NCBI RefSeq assembly: GCF_021390195.1
Contig: NZ_CP090003.1
Coordinates: forward strand, 186,001 to 250,000
DNA: 64,000 nt
Direction: 5' to 3'
Origin: Flagellimonas sp. CMM7
Lineage (GTDB): Bacteria > Bacteroidota > Bacteroidia > Flavobacteriales > Flavobacteriaceae
A program made the position numbers and the translations under genes. Below the pieces are notes generated by a model. The model did no database searches, was not told the origin of the DNA, and saw nothing but the letters and a program-made list of their open reading frames with translations. Positions 10,101 through 16,153 of this stretch are shown here, piece by piece. Each line of letters opens with the position of its first letter. The first letter of the stretch is position 1.

Positions 10101-11923
10101 ACATTACCACACCACCACAGGCTACCCTGGTACGCTTTGCCATAGATGGTACAGGTACCATAACCGAAGAGGGTGCCGTATTGGATCCCTTTGAAAGCTA
10201 TGATGTACAAGGAAGCGGAGAACTACAAGTGGCCTTGGATGGTAATACCCTGAGTATGTACAACTACACTGCCCTGGCCACACAGTGGACAGGCCTTGGC
10301 GAGGCCGAACTGCGTACATGGCAATTAAATGAAGATTGGTTACCTTTACAGAGCAGTACCCAACAAACAACCATTGGTGGGAATATTGGCAAAGGTTCTT
10401 TGATAAATACAGGAGCGGATTTGTATTATACCCAACGTGCACAAGAAGTAAGCACCAATACAGAGACCGTGCGGATTATACGGGTATCTGACGGGCAGGT
10501 ATTGGCGAATGATATTGGTGATCTTAGGGCCAATAAGAATAACAAATTCTACAATTTTACCCAAGGAGCGGACAACGGAAAGGAGTATAACCTGACCGCC
10601 ACCAATATTGTGAGCTTGAACAATTTACCAACTTCCAACAACGGTACCACAGGCTACCAGCCCTACCAACCCTATACCATTAATGGGGTGACCCCTGCGG
10701 CCACCAACGGGGTGGTGTACCGTAATGTAGGAGAAAAATATTATGAGCTTAAAGACCATTTAGGCAATGTTAGGGTTGTTGTGAGTGACAGAAAGAATTT
10801 AGACACTAATGGTAATACCCTTTCAGCGAACGTGGTAAGCTACAATAATTACTACCCCTTCGGTTCCCCCCTACCAGGTCGAACTTTCGATTCACAAGAA
10901 TACCGCTACGGGTTCAATGGAAAAGAAAAGGATGATGAGATTAAGGGCCAAGGATTGCACTATGATTACGGTTTTAGGGTATATGATCCCCGCTTGGGCA
11001 AATTTTTAAGCGTAGACCCTCTATCCAAGACATATCCGTGGTACACACCCTACCAATATGCAGGTAACAAGCCCATCAGTTCCATTGATTTGGATGGTTT
11101 GGAAGAGTTCCATTATGTCTTGTTCAGGGACCGTAAGGGCGAAACACACCTCCAACTAAACCATGTCGATGATGTTGAGTGGCACAGTTGGACGGCAGGC
11201 AATAGAAATACCAGAAAACAGGTGAAGCATGTGAACGAGTCCCAAAAGTTTATTCTGCACATAGAACAAGAGGTATTCAGAAATGCTGGGCCCGGTGTTC
11301 CAAAAGCTGGTTTTCAGTATGTAGCATTGGCCGTGCATGGGATTACTGCCGAACAGACCGCAGGCCTCTTTTTTGCAACGGACAAAGAACGGAACGAAAT
11401 CATCAATAGGGCCAATGTCCAATATGGCACAGATATTTTAAAGTATTTTGCCACCGCTGCTGCAAGTGAGGTTACAGGGGGCGTTTTGGGCTTAGCCATA
11501 CAACGTATGACAAGACTTGCGGATGCCGCTTTGGACATGAGTGCGGTAAAGCGCAATTTGATCAGCAAGGCAGATGAAGCGCTCCCTGCTGGCGCAGATG
11601 CTGTAAATGCTTCGGTCAAGGGAACCAAGGTTCATACGGAATGGGGCAAGTTGCTTAAAGAAGAATTTGGTGATGCAATAGAAATAGAAAAATCATTTGT
11701 GAAAGGAGAAGTGGTCAAAGGAGGTAAAGCATCAAAAGGAGGTGTACGTGTAGATGCTATTTTATATGATACCAAAGGCAAACCATTTGCGATTTTTGAT
11801 CTTAAAACAGGGAAAGCTGGGTTGACAACCAAGAGAATAAAGGAAATTAGAAGCCAATTGCCTGCTGAACTTAAAGAAATACCAATACTAGAAATCAGAC
11901 CAACGGCTACTAAATCAAATTAG
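1139..11923 (+). CDS. giant secreted Rhs/YD-repeat polymorphic toxin with PD-(D/E)xK-like C-terminal domain
   Basis: A 3,594-residue protein. Residues 1-20 are a signal peptide ending ANAQ. The N-terminal half (about 24-2050) is a series of Ig-like/DUF11-type and SprB-like adhesin modules (clear SprB-like units near 1862-1940 and 1943-2042), with a Gly6 linker near 640. YD/Rhs repeats run from about 2120. The Rhs-associated core (YDPRLGKFLSVDPL, then YQYAGNKPISSIDLDG) ends near 3320. The tip, about 3321-3594, ends in a domain with D3539 and D3554-L-K3556, spaced like a PD-(D/E)xK nuclease. By family knowledge the Rhs cocoon shields a variable toxin tip that acts on competitors. A likely immunity gene follows 7 bases downstream. 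No type IX sorting domain is visible. The Rhs assignment is firm; nuclease activity is inferred. Confidence 0.93.
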   Translation: MKNYYIIAFAFLVSIFANAQSDNNLLVETNASASLNLCGENVTISITISNSSSEIATGVTFSTSLPIGVSHIPMASDYPLDSGSTIGNPIFMLPDVAGNSTLNFTYTIAGSCELLDEFDSTFGDETEFEVSNENTITYSLNNGSPNSFTGNSESYNVRFAELEVKVADDDVNLFTGVLEKDADGTVFTREIEVRNSGLGRLSEYTFYVDVDNRIEFSELSLGNQVLTPTSTGVSPTDPNVNRYAYTFSDFSTIGNGDAFFDQNESMIFNDSVALLPGTCESALETNYTVTWGCTNTVCNEGDQEATSIAFLSFVSGRPAIFNSSTASGQFRLLLTVIDSGDICGDDSEVEIGFENRGSGSTIPESDAAFNLVIRDFNLSSDFEYTIAGLTLTDEDLSDNFLVTIDDNPNFTTDPDGVGIGLDDIDKDGFYDDLPRGQILTLRLKLMPTWDAATFENVKSRILGLTRIYYQDNNCTPSNYNGNTNSMSYFLGERSAPSLDLPLELQTNDTATLIFNHDLRSPTISPSGLLSFGNYLSDFTLPEGYVLNEVRWISNFGSTQTFIPQALGNNQYRVLGGSTIGRYELDVTVGCSDGAPEISNVSWKMYLDACGDFTDLQLINLIDESEPIFTDYDSCNTGGGGGGSCDFATDSFDVQRNTFGYTPPTQVRNGEIYYTHGELATAAFVNASTPDINLEAAYPRDKVLFQAQGKVLANATARSYDRLYFEFAFNLPEGTSVAMLNHETNGQLQINGSTFPLTNPTTSIDGNNRITYLYEIVHSYNNVSEQNITVSNLELQFLNKSGLNLPFGVHDLSIFRAKFYGKRMGLQEFGCSTGSVGTTMSLLMPSFSTSTSFPSVLCNGRGQMTFLSISSATTGDDFPNEFRPLFLVDDYSTTLPAGYKFGLDGYFTQVSNSSFPNTNPELPMTNTNPLDSPQVDFTFENNTVLEASERFGQLNIIQIIEADCETNFQVPAFGASVSYPRSANYIDLLESDNPQNINGTGSRFYQDVPFTISPNTTQEGFEESVSWPVLFCNESTSFNGNMSGTWIALELKTDDLRTRLVGASSDPDGLFDYPVVFYGQTADGLPKGMLVQVGSISQSTCVTVYPRVEYINCENDAVQNIDLLSSWSCGEYPLDGANQATLDAIVSIKDPDVLSCQYRLDEQELTLRYKTGDLTWEVNRLEDQVDLCEALSYEVNVLSSKFANVYDTELTVTLPQGITPEDIANIQYEYDGVIGLVNVANFIEDNTTTSNNFKVKVSELVTSLLLADGTPGIGIGDNTIPGSRLAGKNEITFTINLVADCTMDPGIPVQFNLDGRTNCNDNINLLFNRLFPINGVVLPELTIDVAASDFLVCNTQNQVDIILENNDPNPDVAQQELRLTLPQGVVYGGIANGTPSPVQNGNVLTWDIGDINTNRTQSFSIFTDLTDFNTISFDYTVDVVQNGQATCVLDAQACNLEITTAQGTDNAAQITLPQVTITPITSTPVCEGTPVTVAVELVGVTDYTGYEFDWNIAPVSQNNNQFTFELTNTAQLQLSVSPLGNNSPSCTGNASLDVEVYPGGSIGMSLIEGITCVGQSNASVSVTTTGEAGTGFTEQQPFEIVSASPVGSVTIGQFVNNGETITVENLPQGPFSISFRDNYGCTFEQTLNIPTIGNPITNFCTTLLPCGVLSGDVTMSFDTADLHSVLNGSSYSAVVTDNQTGTDISNFTGNFPDTQTHVLNGVAPNAAYTLEISADNGCVYTRPFVIETYQVTVSQPTDEELCFANETKDIIVNINDNIPTCSSFAVPTYEVLFGVYDVDSPDRDFIGTPQTIGGITNQLDLNGLGEGNYKIVVRPDASGYTDDISACFVDRFFSITSSATFSATLNTIDPLCTGEASGSAEVVINGGSGTFNYEWEDQSGQVISTGYRAIGLAAGNYQVTVTNAEGCDAPVPLTFTLTDPDPLEAPFIEDVQTACEAIAGSGGPTASGYTSGTAPYTFRWYEILTTTDFEGIEVTNESFAYQETVPEGGTSTYIGITPGDYIVRITDANGCTAESLVTTVTQPEVARQYNINLSWQSRVIQENENPNPRTFEVDPIGPSNYKLALSAQVERCIAETQEVSRESVANFLKDIEQINDTVSLAYANNSDVYHYTLYYYDRAGNLVRTVPPAGVNVATDGDGNIARVPTNHTYVTGYDYNSISQLGSQNTPDGGTTNFLYNDIGQLLYSQNERQIADNAFSYSIYDELGRIIEAGEAQLAGKNFPVDFLVNDQADESVALSIPLAEKVEYIQTTFNDRATITYQGGEQRFLRNRVSQIYNLDKNGQESYTYYSYDPHGNVEWIVQDLPSIGQTTVAYEYDLISGNVNEVIFNIGRVDEYHHQYAYDEDNRIISVKTSKDGHLWDEDARYDYYLHGPLARTELGEDRIQGLDFTYTIHGWLKGINTPDLAQNAFNPDGVNTQGDAPNTHAQDEFGMALGYYGGDFARDGVFDSRLTAANPFVLVNQINGTNQDLYNGNISTWTAHTAAEAKAKNANSYVVGNAYQYDQLNRIKEATAQAFNEASQVFEPINGQTDAFKTNYSYDGNGNLLTLQRFKDDGQLMDDLAYNYDLTDPNLSNKLTHVNDGVGQVSAEINDLPNQNTDNYIYDAIGQLVRDNSEGLTYVWNTSGKVSEIVPDDTGDPNTQKVHMKFTYDGMGNRIVKQVNRLPYESGNGPQVNNPEAMETTYYSLDAQGNVMGIYKREDAKVFPGDATDTSYRATFKMSERPMYGSDRIGQDTRKEDIYSTVYNFSGETDYNAVMLEFVEQINSVALGNVLLAQQVDQDIFDTDGNLITVPGTNLTTTTVDGEFVELLYNSMLIQDADGTPVITDNNIFLIEDVEENPLGYGVVASSYFNTDPEDGVMLIYDTDGGLINGLQLINSDTAEAVDYLAKSVVVKNPARNDEFFLFYKDVTGNLHTATLSTASGSLEVVATVQLGSSNYGRHMAVVDDRQMQRAFVYATTHTEAVVDVDGNITTPPQATLVRFAIDGTGTITEEGAVLDPFESYDVQGSGELQVALDGNTLSMYNYTALATQWTGLGEAELRTWQLNEDWLPLQSSTQQTTIGGNIGKGSLINTGADLYYTQRAQEVSTNTETVRIIRVSDGQVLANDIGDLRANKNNKFYNFTQGADNGKEYNLTATNIVSLNNLPTSNNGTTGYQPYQPYTINGVTPAATNGVVYRNVGEKYYELKDHLGNVRVVVSDRKNLDTNGNTLSANVVSYNNYYPFGSPLPGRTFDSQEYRYGFNGKEKDDEIKGQGLHYDYGFRVYDPRLGKFLSVDPLSKTYPWYTPYQYAGNKPISSIDLDGLEEFHYVLFRDRKGETHLQLNHVDDVEWHSWTAGNRNTRKQVKHVNESQKFILHIEQEVFRNAGPGVPKAGFQYVALAVHGITAEQTAGLFFATDKERNEIINRANVQYGTDILKYFATAAASEVTGGVLGLAIQRMTRLADAALDMSAVKRNLISKADEALPAGADAVNASVKGTKVHTEWGKLLKEEFGDAIEIEKSFVKGEVVKGGKASKGGVRVDAILYDTKGKPFAIFDLKTGKAGLTTKRIKEIRSQLPAELKEIPILEIRPTATKSN

Positions 11924-11930
11924 AATTTTA

Positions 11931-12587
11931 ATGAGTAGAACACGCTTGAACTATAAAAATCTTGTTCCAAAGTCTTTAATAGATAATGGCTTTATTTTGA
12001 AGGGTAGTCTTTTATTTAAGCCTATGAACAATGGGCTGTTACAAGGTTTTTGTTTTGAAAAGGTCAGAACACATTTGTATGTAAATGTATTTTTCCTGCC
12101 ATTGTTCATGAAAAAGGATGTTATTAGTCTAACTTACGGAAATAGGCTAAAGGGCAGGCATAAATTGGGAACTCTCTTTCTGATTGATGATGAGAATTTG
12201 ATTGATAGCACACAAGAAATTCAATATGTAATACATAAAAATGAAGAATCTGTTCTAAGTATAAAAACCATTGGAGATTTCATTGCCCAATTTCATAAAA
12301 GAGAACTGCACAGCGTTCGATTGCTTGAAGGGCTTGTATTTGCTGCATACTTTTCAAACCATCCCAAAAAGGATGAACTGTATACCCTATTCTTAAAGCA
12401 GTTCCAAAAATATGATGATGGAAGTTCGGATTGGATGAAAGAGATGAAAGAAGCCATTGATTTTATGGTAGGATTGTACGATCAGGGAAAATCGCAAGAA
12501 CTGAAATCTCTTTTTAAGGAGAATTTTGATTATTCCATAAAAGAATTGAAGCTTGAAAAATATGCCAATGTTTTAAGAGATGATTAA
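11931..12587 (+). CDS. putative immunity protein for the adjacent Rhs toxin
   Basis: The 218-residue cytoplasmic protein has no signal peptide or membrane segment and starts 7 bases after the Rhs toxin stop codon. That is the usual place for the cognate immunity gene of a polymorphic toxin. The N-terminus (Asn-Gly-Phe near 19-21, then paired beta-strand-like segments) faintly recalls the DUF4304 group found at such loci, but I cannot confirm this. The C-terminal half is helical and charged. The proposed role is to bind and neutralise the nuclease-like tip encoded upstream, protecting kin cells. The call rests mainly on position and size. Confidence 0.55.
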   Translation: MSRTRLNYKNLVPKSLIDNGFILKGSLLFKPMNNGLLQGFCFEKVRTHLYVNVFFLPLFMKKDVISLTYGNRLKGRHKLGTLFLIDDENLIDSTQEIQYVIHKNEESVLSIKTIGDFIAQFHKRELHSVRLLEGLVFAAYFSNHPKKDELYTLFLKQFQKYDDGSSDWMKEMKEAIDFMVGLYDQGKSQELKSLFKENFDYSIKELKLEKYANVLRDD

Positions 12588-12619
12588 TTTTAACCTGTAG
12601 TCAACGGCCAAAATGACCA

Positions 12620-12844
12620 ATGGAAACCGAAAAGATGAACCAGTTGTTACAGAACTTTATCACGGGCGGTGGCCCAGAAAACTATATCTTCCCTGTAAAT
12701 GGTGTGATAAGCAAAACTTTTGAAAACTCGCGCATCGTTAAAAAAGCATTGGAAAGATATGCGAAAACAGATGCGAGGGAGGTATTCAGGCAGAGCTTTG
12801 GCATTGGTGATCTTTTCGGTAACATAAAAGACAATGCAAGCTAG
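12620..12844 (+). pseudogene. orphan fragment of a displaced Rhs toxin tip, cut off at a palindrome
   Basis: The 74-residue frame begins near MNQLLQNFITGGGPENYIFP and runs to FGIGDLFGNIKDNAS, where it stops inside a perfect 20-bp palindrome (12836-12855). Orphan C-terminal cassettes downstream of an active toxin/immunity pair are a known feature of Rhs loci. The sequence has the look of the start of a Bacteroidota Rhs tip, but I cannot name the family with certainty. The abrupt end at the palindrome, followed by transposase-like sequence, suggests that insertion removed the rest. It could instead be a small intact gene. Confidence 0.4.
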
Positions 12845-12855
12845 CGCTAGCTTGC
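12836..12855. repeat. 20-bp perfect palindrome, REP-like (copy 1)
   Basis: GCAAGCTAGCGCTAGCTTGC equals its own reverse complement. It contains the stop codon of the toxin-tip fragment and lies about 50 bases before a degenerate REP-associated tyrosine transposase start. The core GCTAGCGCTAGC recurs at 13494-13505, and a partial GCTAGCGC at 13593-13600. Confidence 0.75.
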
Positions 12856-12907
12856 AGCTAGTGCCGACTATAAGTAAGCTATAAAGGTCATTTTGTATCT
12901 TACCGAT

Positions 12908-13037
12908 ATGAGCAGAAAATACAAATTTCATAATCCCAGTGGTGTTTATTTTATAAGCTTTACTACTGTAAATTGGATAGACGTATTTACGTGACAAGCT
13001 TATTTTGATATATTGATAAAAAATATCCAATATTGTT
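12908..13037 (+). pseudogene. decayed REP-associated tyrosine transposase (RAYT, Y1 family), 5' fragment copy 1
   Basis: From the ATG at 12908 the frame reads MSRKYKFHNPSGVYFISFTT and continues VNWIDVFT before a TGA at 12992. After the stop, the same frame continues plausibly as QAYFDILIKN to a second stop. This is the characteristic N-terminus of flavobacterial RAYT/Y1 transposases, which normally follow with an HUH motif. Here everything after about residue 40 is missing. The TGA sits where the family usually has Arg, one substitution from CGA. The preceding 35 bases are shared with the copy at 13562, so this is a mobile-element remnant and not a gene. Confidence 0.7.
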
Positions 13038-13045
13038 GAAAATCT

Positions 13046-13462
13046 ATGAGAATTTTAACAGTTTTAGCCGTATTTACGTTAATGTTGTGCAATTCGCAAA
13101 CAAAGAAATCGCAAAAATGCAAAGCATCTCTAATGTATGAATTTGTGGGGTTGGTTCCGAAAGATTCAATCTCCGAAGTTCTCCCAGTCGAACTCAAAGT
13201 CTCCGTCATGGATTATGATGGTGTTTTGAAAATATCGGATTGCAAAGGAAACGCAGAAATAAAAGTTTTTAGCGATAAAGACGGTTCAGTCATTATTAAA
13301 GGGCAGTTTTTGGGTGGAGAGCAGTTAGAAAAAATCGAGGTTTTCACCGTTACGTCAAATCAAATGGTTGCTGATTCCATTGAAGTCTATAAAACTTTTA
13401 TGAATGGAAATTGGATTTTTAATAAATTGAAGTACAAAACAGATGATGATTTGATAGAATGA
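13046..13462 (+). CDS. small secreted hypothetical protein
   Basis: The 138-residue protein has a hydrophobic N-terminus (MRILTVLAVFTLMLCNSQ) that works as a signal peptide. Cys15 could be lipidated, but LMLC is not a good lipobox. The rest alternates short hydrophobic and charged stretches, consistent with a periplasmic beta-rich domain. No family is recognised. It lies between two transposase remnants within the Rhs accessory region, so it may be a passenger. Codon usage is AT-rich compared with the Rhs gene. Confidence 0.6.
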   Translation: MRILTVLAVFTLMLCNSQTKKSQKCKASLMYEFVGLVPKDSISEVLPVELKVSVMDYDGVLKISDCKGNAEIKVFSDKDGSVIIKGQFLGGEQLEKIEVFTVTSNQMVADSIEVYKTFMNGNWIFNKLKYKTDDDLIE

Positions 13463-13493
13463 TTTTTAAGTCAAATTAACTTTATAAAAAACC

Positions 13494-13505
13494 GCTAGCG
13501 CTAGC
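13494..13505. repeat. palindromic core GCTAGCGCTAGC (copy 2)
   Basis: It has the same 12-bp self-complementary core as the palindrome at 12836-12855. The flanks differ (ACC before, TTAC after), and it again stands about 55 bases before a transposase-like ATG. A third, partial copy, GCTAGCGC, follows at 13593-13600, exactly where the second transposase fragment breaks off. Confidence 0.65.
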
Positions 13506-13561
13506 TTACAGAAAGTCTCGGGCATGAGTAAGCTATAAAAGTCATTTTGTATCCTACTGAC

Positions 13562-13599
13562 ATGAGCAAAAAATACAAATTTCATAATCCCCGCTAGCG
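13562..13599 (+). pseudogene. decayed RAYT transposase start, copy 2
   Basis: The frame reads MSKKYKFHNPR and stops. The first ten codons match the start at 12908 with one conservative change. The leader, AGTAAGCTATAAA(A/G)GTCATTTTGTATC, is nearly identical to that of copy 1. The homology ends abruptly at a GCTAGCGC motif, so this is a sharply truncated copy of the same element. Confidence 0.6.
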
Positions 13600-13601
13600 C
13601 C

Positions 13602-13639
13602 CCCGTCTTCCTATGCTGAGCTTGCCGAAGCATGACGGG
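13602..13639. repeat. imperfect hairpin, flavobacterial-type dispersed repeat
   Basis: The arms CCCGTC (13602-13607) and GACGGG (13634-13639) enclose ATGCT...AGCAT and a TGAGCTTGCCGAAGC loop. The reverse strand reads GTCATGCTTCGGCAAGCTCA, resembling the short dispersed hairpin family (CTTCGACAAGCTCAG...) common between genes of this group. It may act as an mRNA end or be a non-autonomous mobile repeat. Confidence 0.55.
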
Positions 13640-13877
13640 TGTCGTACCGAGCAAGAAAAGATAAGAAAGAGCCACTGCCAAAAACGGGTCTCCGGGATAC
13701 TGATGCTGCATAAAACTGTATTGAAAATATCTGTACGGTACTCTTTTTTAAAGCTAACAATCCAACTTTGAAGTTTAACAGCTACAATTCTTACACATAC
13801 ATACAGTAAAAGACTGTTTGCAACAAGTATTTTTTAGGGTCAAGCTATTAAAATATGTTTGTAAAAACGTGTGTGAA

Positions 13878-14930
13878 ATGAAAACCCGTAACCTGATTCC
13901 TTCTATTAAAATAATTGGAAAGACAATAGTCCTATTTAATTTATTCTTGGCAAGTAATGTTCATGCCCAATTTAAGCTTATCCCTAAAGATGTACTTGAA
14001 GCGGTAAAAGAAAAAAAACTACTGGTAGCCCTAAAAAATGAGATTGCAACTCAAGGTAAAGATTCATTGACCGATGACGAAGTTAACTTTAACACTATCT
14101 ACAATAAGGCAATCAAAGAAGAACTGTCCAAATACTGGAAATTGACAAAAGGTCAAATCGAGTACAAAACTGAAAATGAAATAAGGAACATGGCCACTCC
14201 CGAGTTGAAGGATTATTTGCTTTTACATGCTAATTGGGTAGTTAAAGTCAGTCGCATACAAGGGGAATTCGTCATGTTTTCTTTTGATCTTGAGTATTTT
14301 GAAGAAGATGGTAGTTCTGAATCGGTATTTTCACTCTCTTATTCGCCTAATGATATAGTTGCCAATGCCGATGTAATATTTATGATGAAGGTATTGAACA
14401 ACCATATTGACATGTCGCAAACGTTGGAAGACTTTACGGGTTATTTCAACATAGAGAGAAACATTGAAGATCTAAAGACAAAAACGTTGCTTCTTGCAAG
14501 TAACATAACCAATTTATCGTTGGATCAGGTGAAAAAAAATTATGAAAATGAAGTCAGAATTGTGTCACCAGAAGAAGTTGCTGAAAATATAAGTACTGAA
14601 AATGATGAGGGAGTTTTTATACGCTTAGTTTGGTGGGGACCGGAAGCTGTATACGGGGCCTTTAACACAAAAGACTGTGATATTGTTTCAATTATTGGGG
14701 CAGGTGGACTGCGTGTTACCCTAGGAAGCCGACAACTTGAATATTACGGCCCAAGTGGTCAATCAAACTTTTATAGCAGTGCAACACCTTACGTTAATCC
14801 ATGGGCGAGAAACGAACACTTTAGCTTCCAAGTTTTTAGAAGCCAATATGTCCTCAGGAAAAATCATTTCAAATCAATACTTAATGAAAAATGGCAAAAA
14901 AACAATTACAGAAGAGTTTTTGGGTATTGA
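13878..14930 (+). CDS. secreted hypothetical protein, about 350 residues
   Basis: The start at 13878 is preferred over upstream 13818 because it gives a proper signal peptide (MKTRNLIPSIKIIGKTIVLF, then a hydrophobic stretch ending SNVHA, cleaved before QFK). The mature part is first helical and Lys/Glu-rich. It becomes aromatic and Gly-rich near the end, with Tyr-Tyr-Gly-Pro-Ser-Gly and Asn-Pro-Trp-Ala. No family or catalytic motif is recognised. It sits alone between mobile-element remnants and the secretion operon. A secreted factor belonging to the Rhs locus is possible, but only by location. Confidence 0.65.
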   Translation: MKTRNLIPSIKIIGKTIVLFNLFLASNVHAQFKLIPKDVLEAVKEKKLLVALKNEIATQGKDSLTDDEVNFNTIYNKAIKEELSKYWKLTKGQIEYKTENEIRNMATPELKDYLLLHANWVVKVSRIQGEFVMFSFDLEYFEEDGSSESVFSLSYSPNDIVANADVIFMMKVLNNHIDMSQTLEDFTGYFNIERNIEDLKTKTLLLASNITNLSLDQVKKNYENEVRIVSPEEVAENISTENDEGVFIRLVWWGPEAVYGAFNTKDCDIVSIIGAGGLRVTLGSRQLEYYGPSGQSNFYSSATPYVNPWARNEHFSFQVFRSQYVLRKNHFKSILNEKWQKNNYRRVFGY

Positions 14931-15301
14931 TATTTCTTTTCACATTACCTTCTGGTCCAGGTCCAGTTTTTCTTCTTAGCTAAGCTATGTTGAAGTTTTA
15001 AGATGGCCCAGTAAAGAGGGCCAATACTTTTCCGAAACTGTTTTCGAGACTTTTTCTTACGCAATGATGGTTTTTCCATCATTTCCCATCATTGTTGAAT
15101 ACACTTTGTTCTAGGTAATACGACTGATAAAAGAACCCTCTTACCGAATCCTTGGTAGTTAATGTGTAGGTAACTGCACTTTGTCGAAAGCCATTTGTAA
15201 CTAAGTTCCGTAGACTACATTTTTGTTTAGATAACCAATTAAACGTTTTTTTAGGTTGGGGCACATTGCCCTTAGTTAAAAATCTGAAGCGTGGGCCTAA
15301 C
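14931..15301. other. gene-poor gap before the secretion operon
   Basis: No convincing gene is seen. It contains a weak stem TGGCCC/GGGCCA near 15003-15022 and a perfect 8-bp hairpin AATGATGG-TTTTT-CCATCATT at 15063-15083, neither followed by a strong T run. The promoter of the downstream operon must lie here, but I found no clear TTG/TAnnTTTG pair. Confidence 0.5.
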
Positions 15302-16153
15302 ATGAACACTCAGTCAAGAACCAAATGCAAATTCTTTAAAATAGGGCAAACGCCCTTTCCTTTTTTAGTATTGTTTGTTCTGTTCACAGATCAAGCATTT
15401 GGACAAACTTTTGAACAGTATGCCAACCGAAAGGTCATCAATGAAAAAGGTTATAAGGAGATAGTCTATATCACTGATAAGACTCCGCAGGCCAAAGGAA
15501 AACGCTCGTACCATTGGTACAAATCCCGTAAAGTGCATGCATCGCAAAACAACTATGCAGGAAAACTATTGGATGGGGACTATGTCAGGTATTATCCCAG
15601 TAACCAACTTGCAGAAAAAGGATATTTTGAAAATGGCCTTAAAGTAGCACTTTGGACTACATGGCATTCTAACGGAAAAGTAGCTTCAGCAATGCGCTGG
15701 AAAAACGGAAGACGTAACGGAAAGTATATACAAAGGGACAGCTTGGGGACCATTGTAGAACTGGGCACTTACAAAAAAGGTCTAAAAACAGGAAAATGGA
15801 TGTATCCTGTAACAGGGGACACCCTGTATTTCAAAAAAGGAGCATTGGTTCCCTTGGACTCCATCATCAATGATTCCCTCCAAAAAAAAACCTCTTTTCT
15901 TAAACGCCTATTTAAAAAGAAAGATACCATAGCTACAAAAGGTGTAAGCGAAGAAACCCTTAAAAAAAATAATTTCTTTAAAAGACTTTTTGCCAAAAAA
16001 GAAAGGGACGCCAAGATAAAACCGAAAAGAAACGGTAAAAGAAAGAACAACGGAAAAGATAAAAAAGCACTCGATACCACTACTGATAAGGAAGGCTTCT
16101 TAAAACGCCTATTCAAGAAAAAAAATAAACCCCAAAAAAAAACCAATGCTTAA
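15302..16153 (+). CDS. secreted MORN-repeat-like protein with three basic C-terminal repeats
   Basis: The start at 15302 places a signal peptide (hydrophobic FPFLVLFVLFTDQAFG, cleaved before QTF) correctly. Residues about 70-175 carry MORN/YwqK-like repeats (YYPSNQLAEKGYFENG, WHSNGKVASAMRWKNG, and KGLKTGKW). The last 90 residues are strongly basic and hold three copies of an F-[LF]-K-R-L-F-x-K-K motif, separated by Lys-rich linkers. It overlaps the next gene by 8 bases and is the first gene of the T2SS-like operon. MORN modules mediate protein or lipid contact; the basic tail could bind an acidic surface or be an assembly tether. The specific function is unknown. Confidence 0.75.
   Translation: MNTQSRTKCKFFKIGQTPFPFLVLFVLFTDQAFGQTFEQYANRKVINEKGYKEIVYITDKTPQAKGKRSYHWYKSRKVHASQNNYAGKLLDGDYVRYYPSNQLAEKGYFENGLKVALWTTWHSNGKVASAMRWKNGRRNGKYIQRDSLGTIVELGTYKKGLKTGKWMYPVTGDTLYFKKGALVPLDSIINDSLQKKTSFLKRLFKKKDTIATKGVSEETLKKNNFFKRLFAKKERDAKIKPKRNGKRKNNGKDKKALDTTTDKEGFLKRLFKKKNKPQKKTNA

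Noticed and set aside
12647..13030. Minus-strand 127-residue open frame across the toxin fragment and RAYT remnant
   Set aside because: It is antisense to two recognisable plus-strand remnants and contains no family signature.
13466..13711. Minus-strand 81-residue open frame
   Set aside because: It runs through the dispersed hairpin repeat and the RAYT remnant; its residues (such as MLRQAQHRK) are the translation of the repeat, not a protein family.
15063..15083. Perfect 8-bp hairpin as a transcription terminator
   Set aside because: It has a 5-T loop but no T run after the stem, so terminator function is not supported.
15769..16146. Minus-strand 125-residue hydrophobic open frame
   Set aside because: It is the antisense shadow of the Lys-rich tail of the MORN-like protein; poly-Lys codons read as Phe/Leu in reverse.
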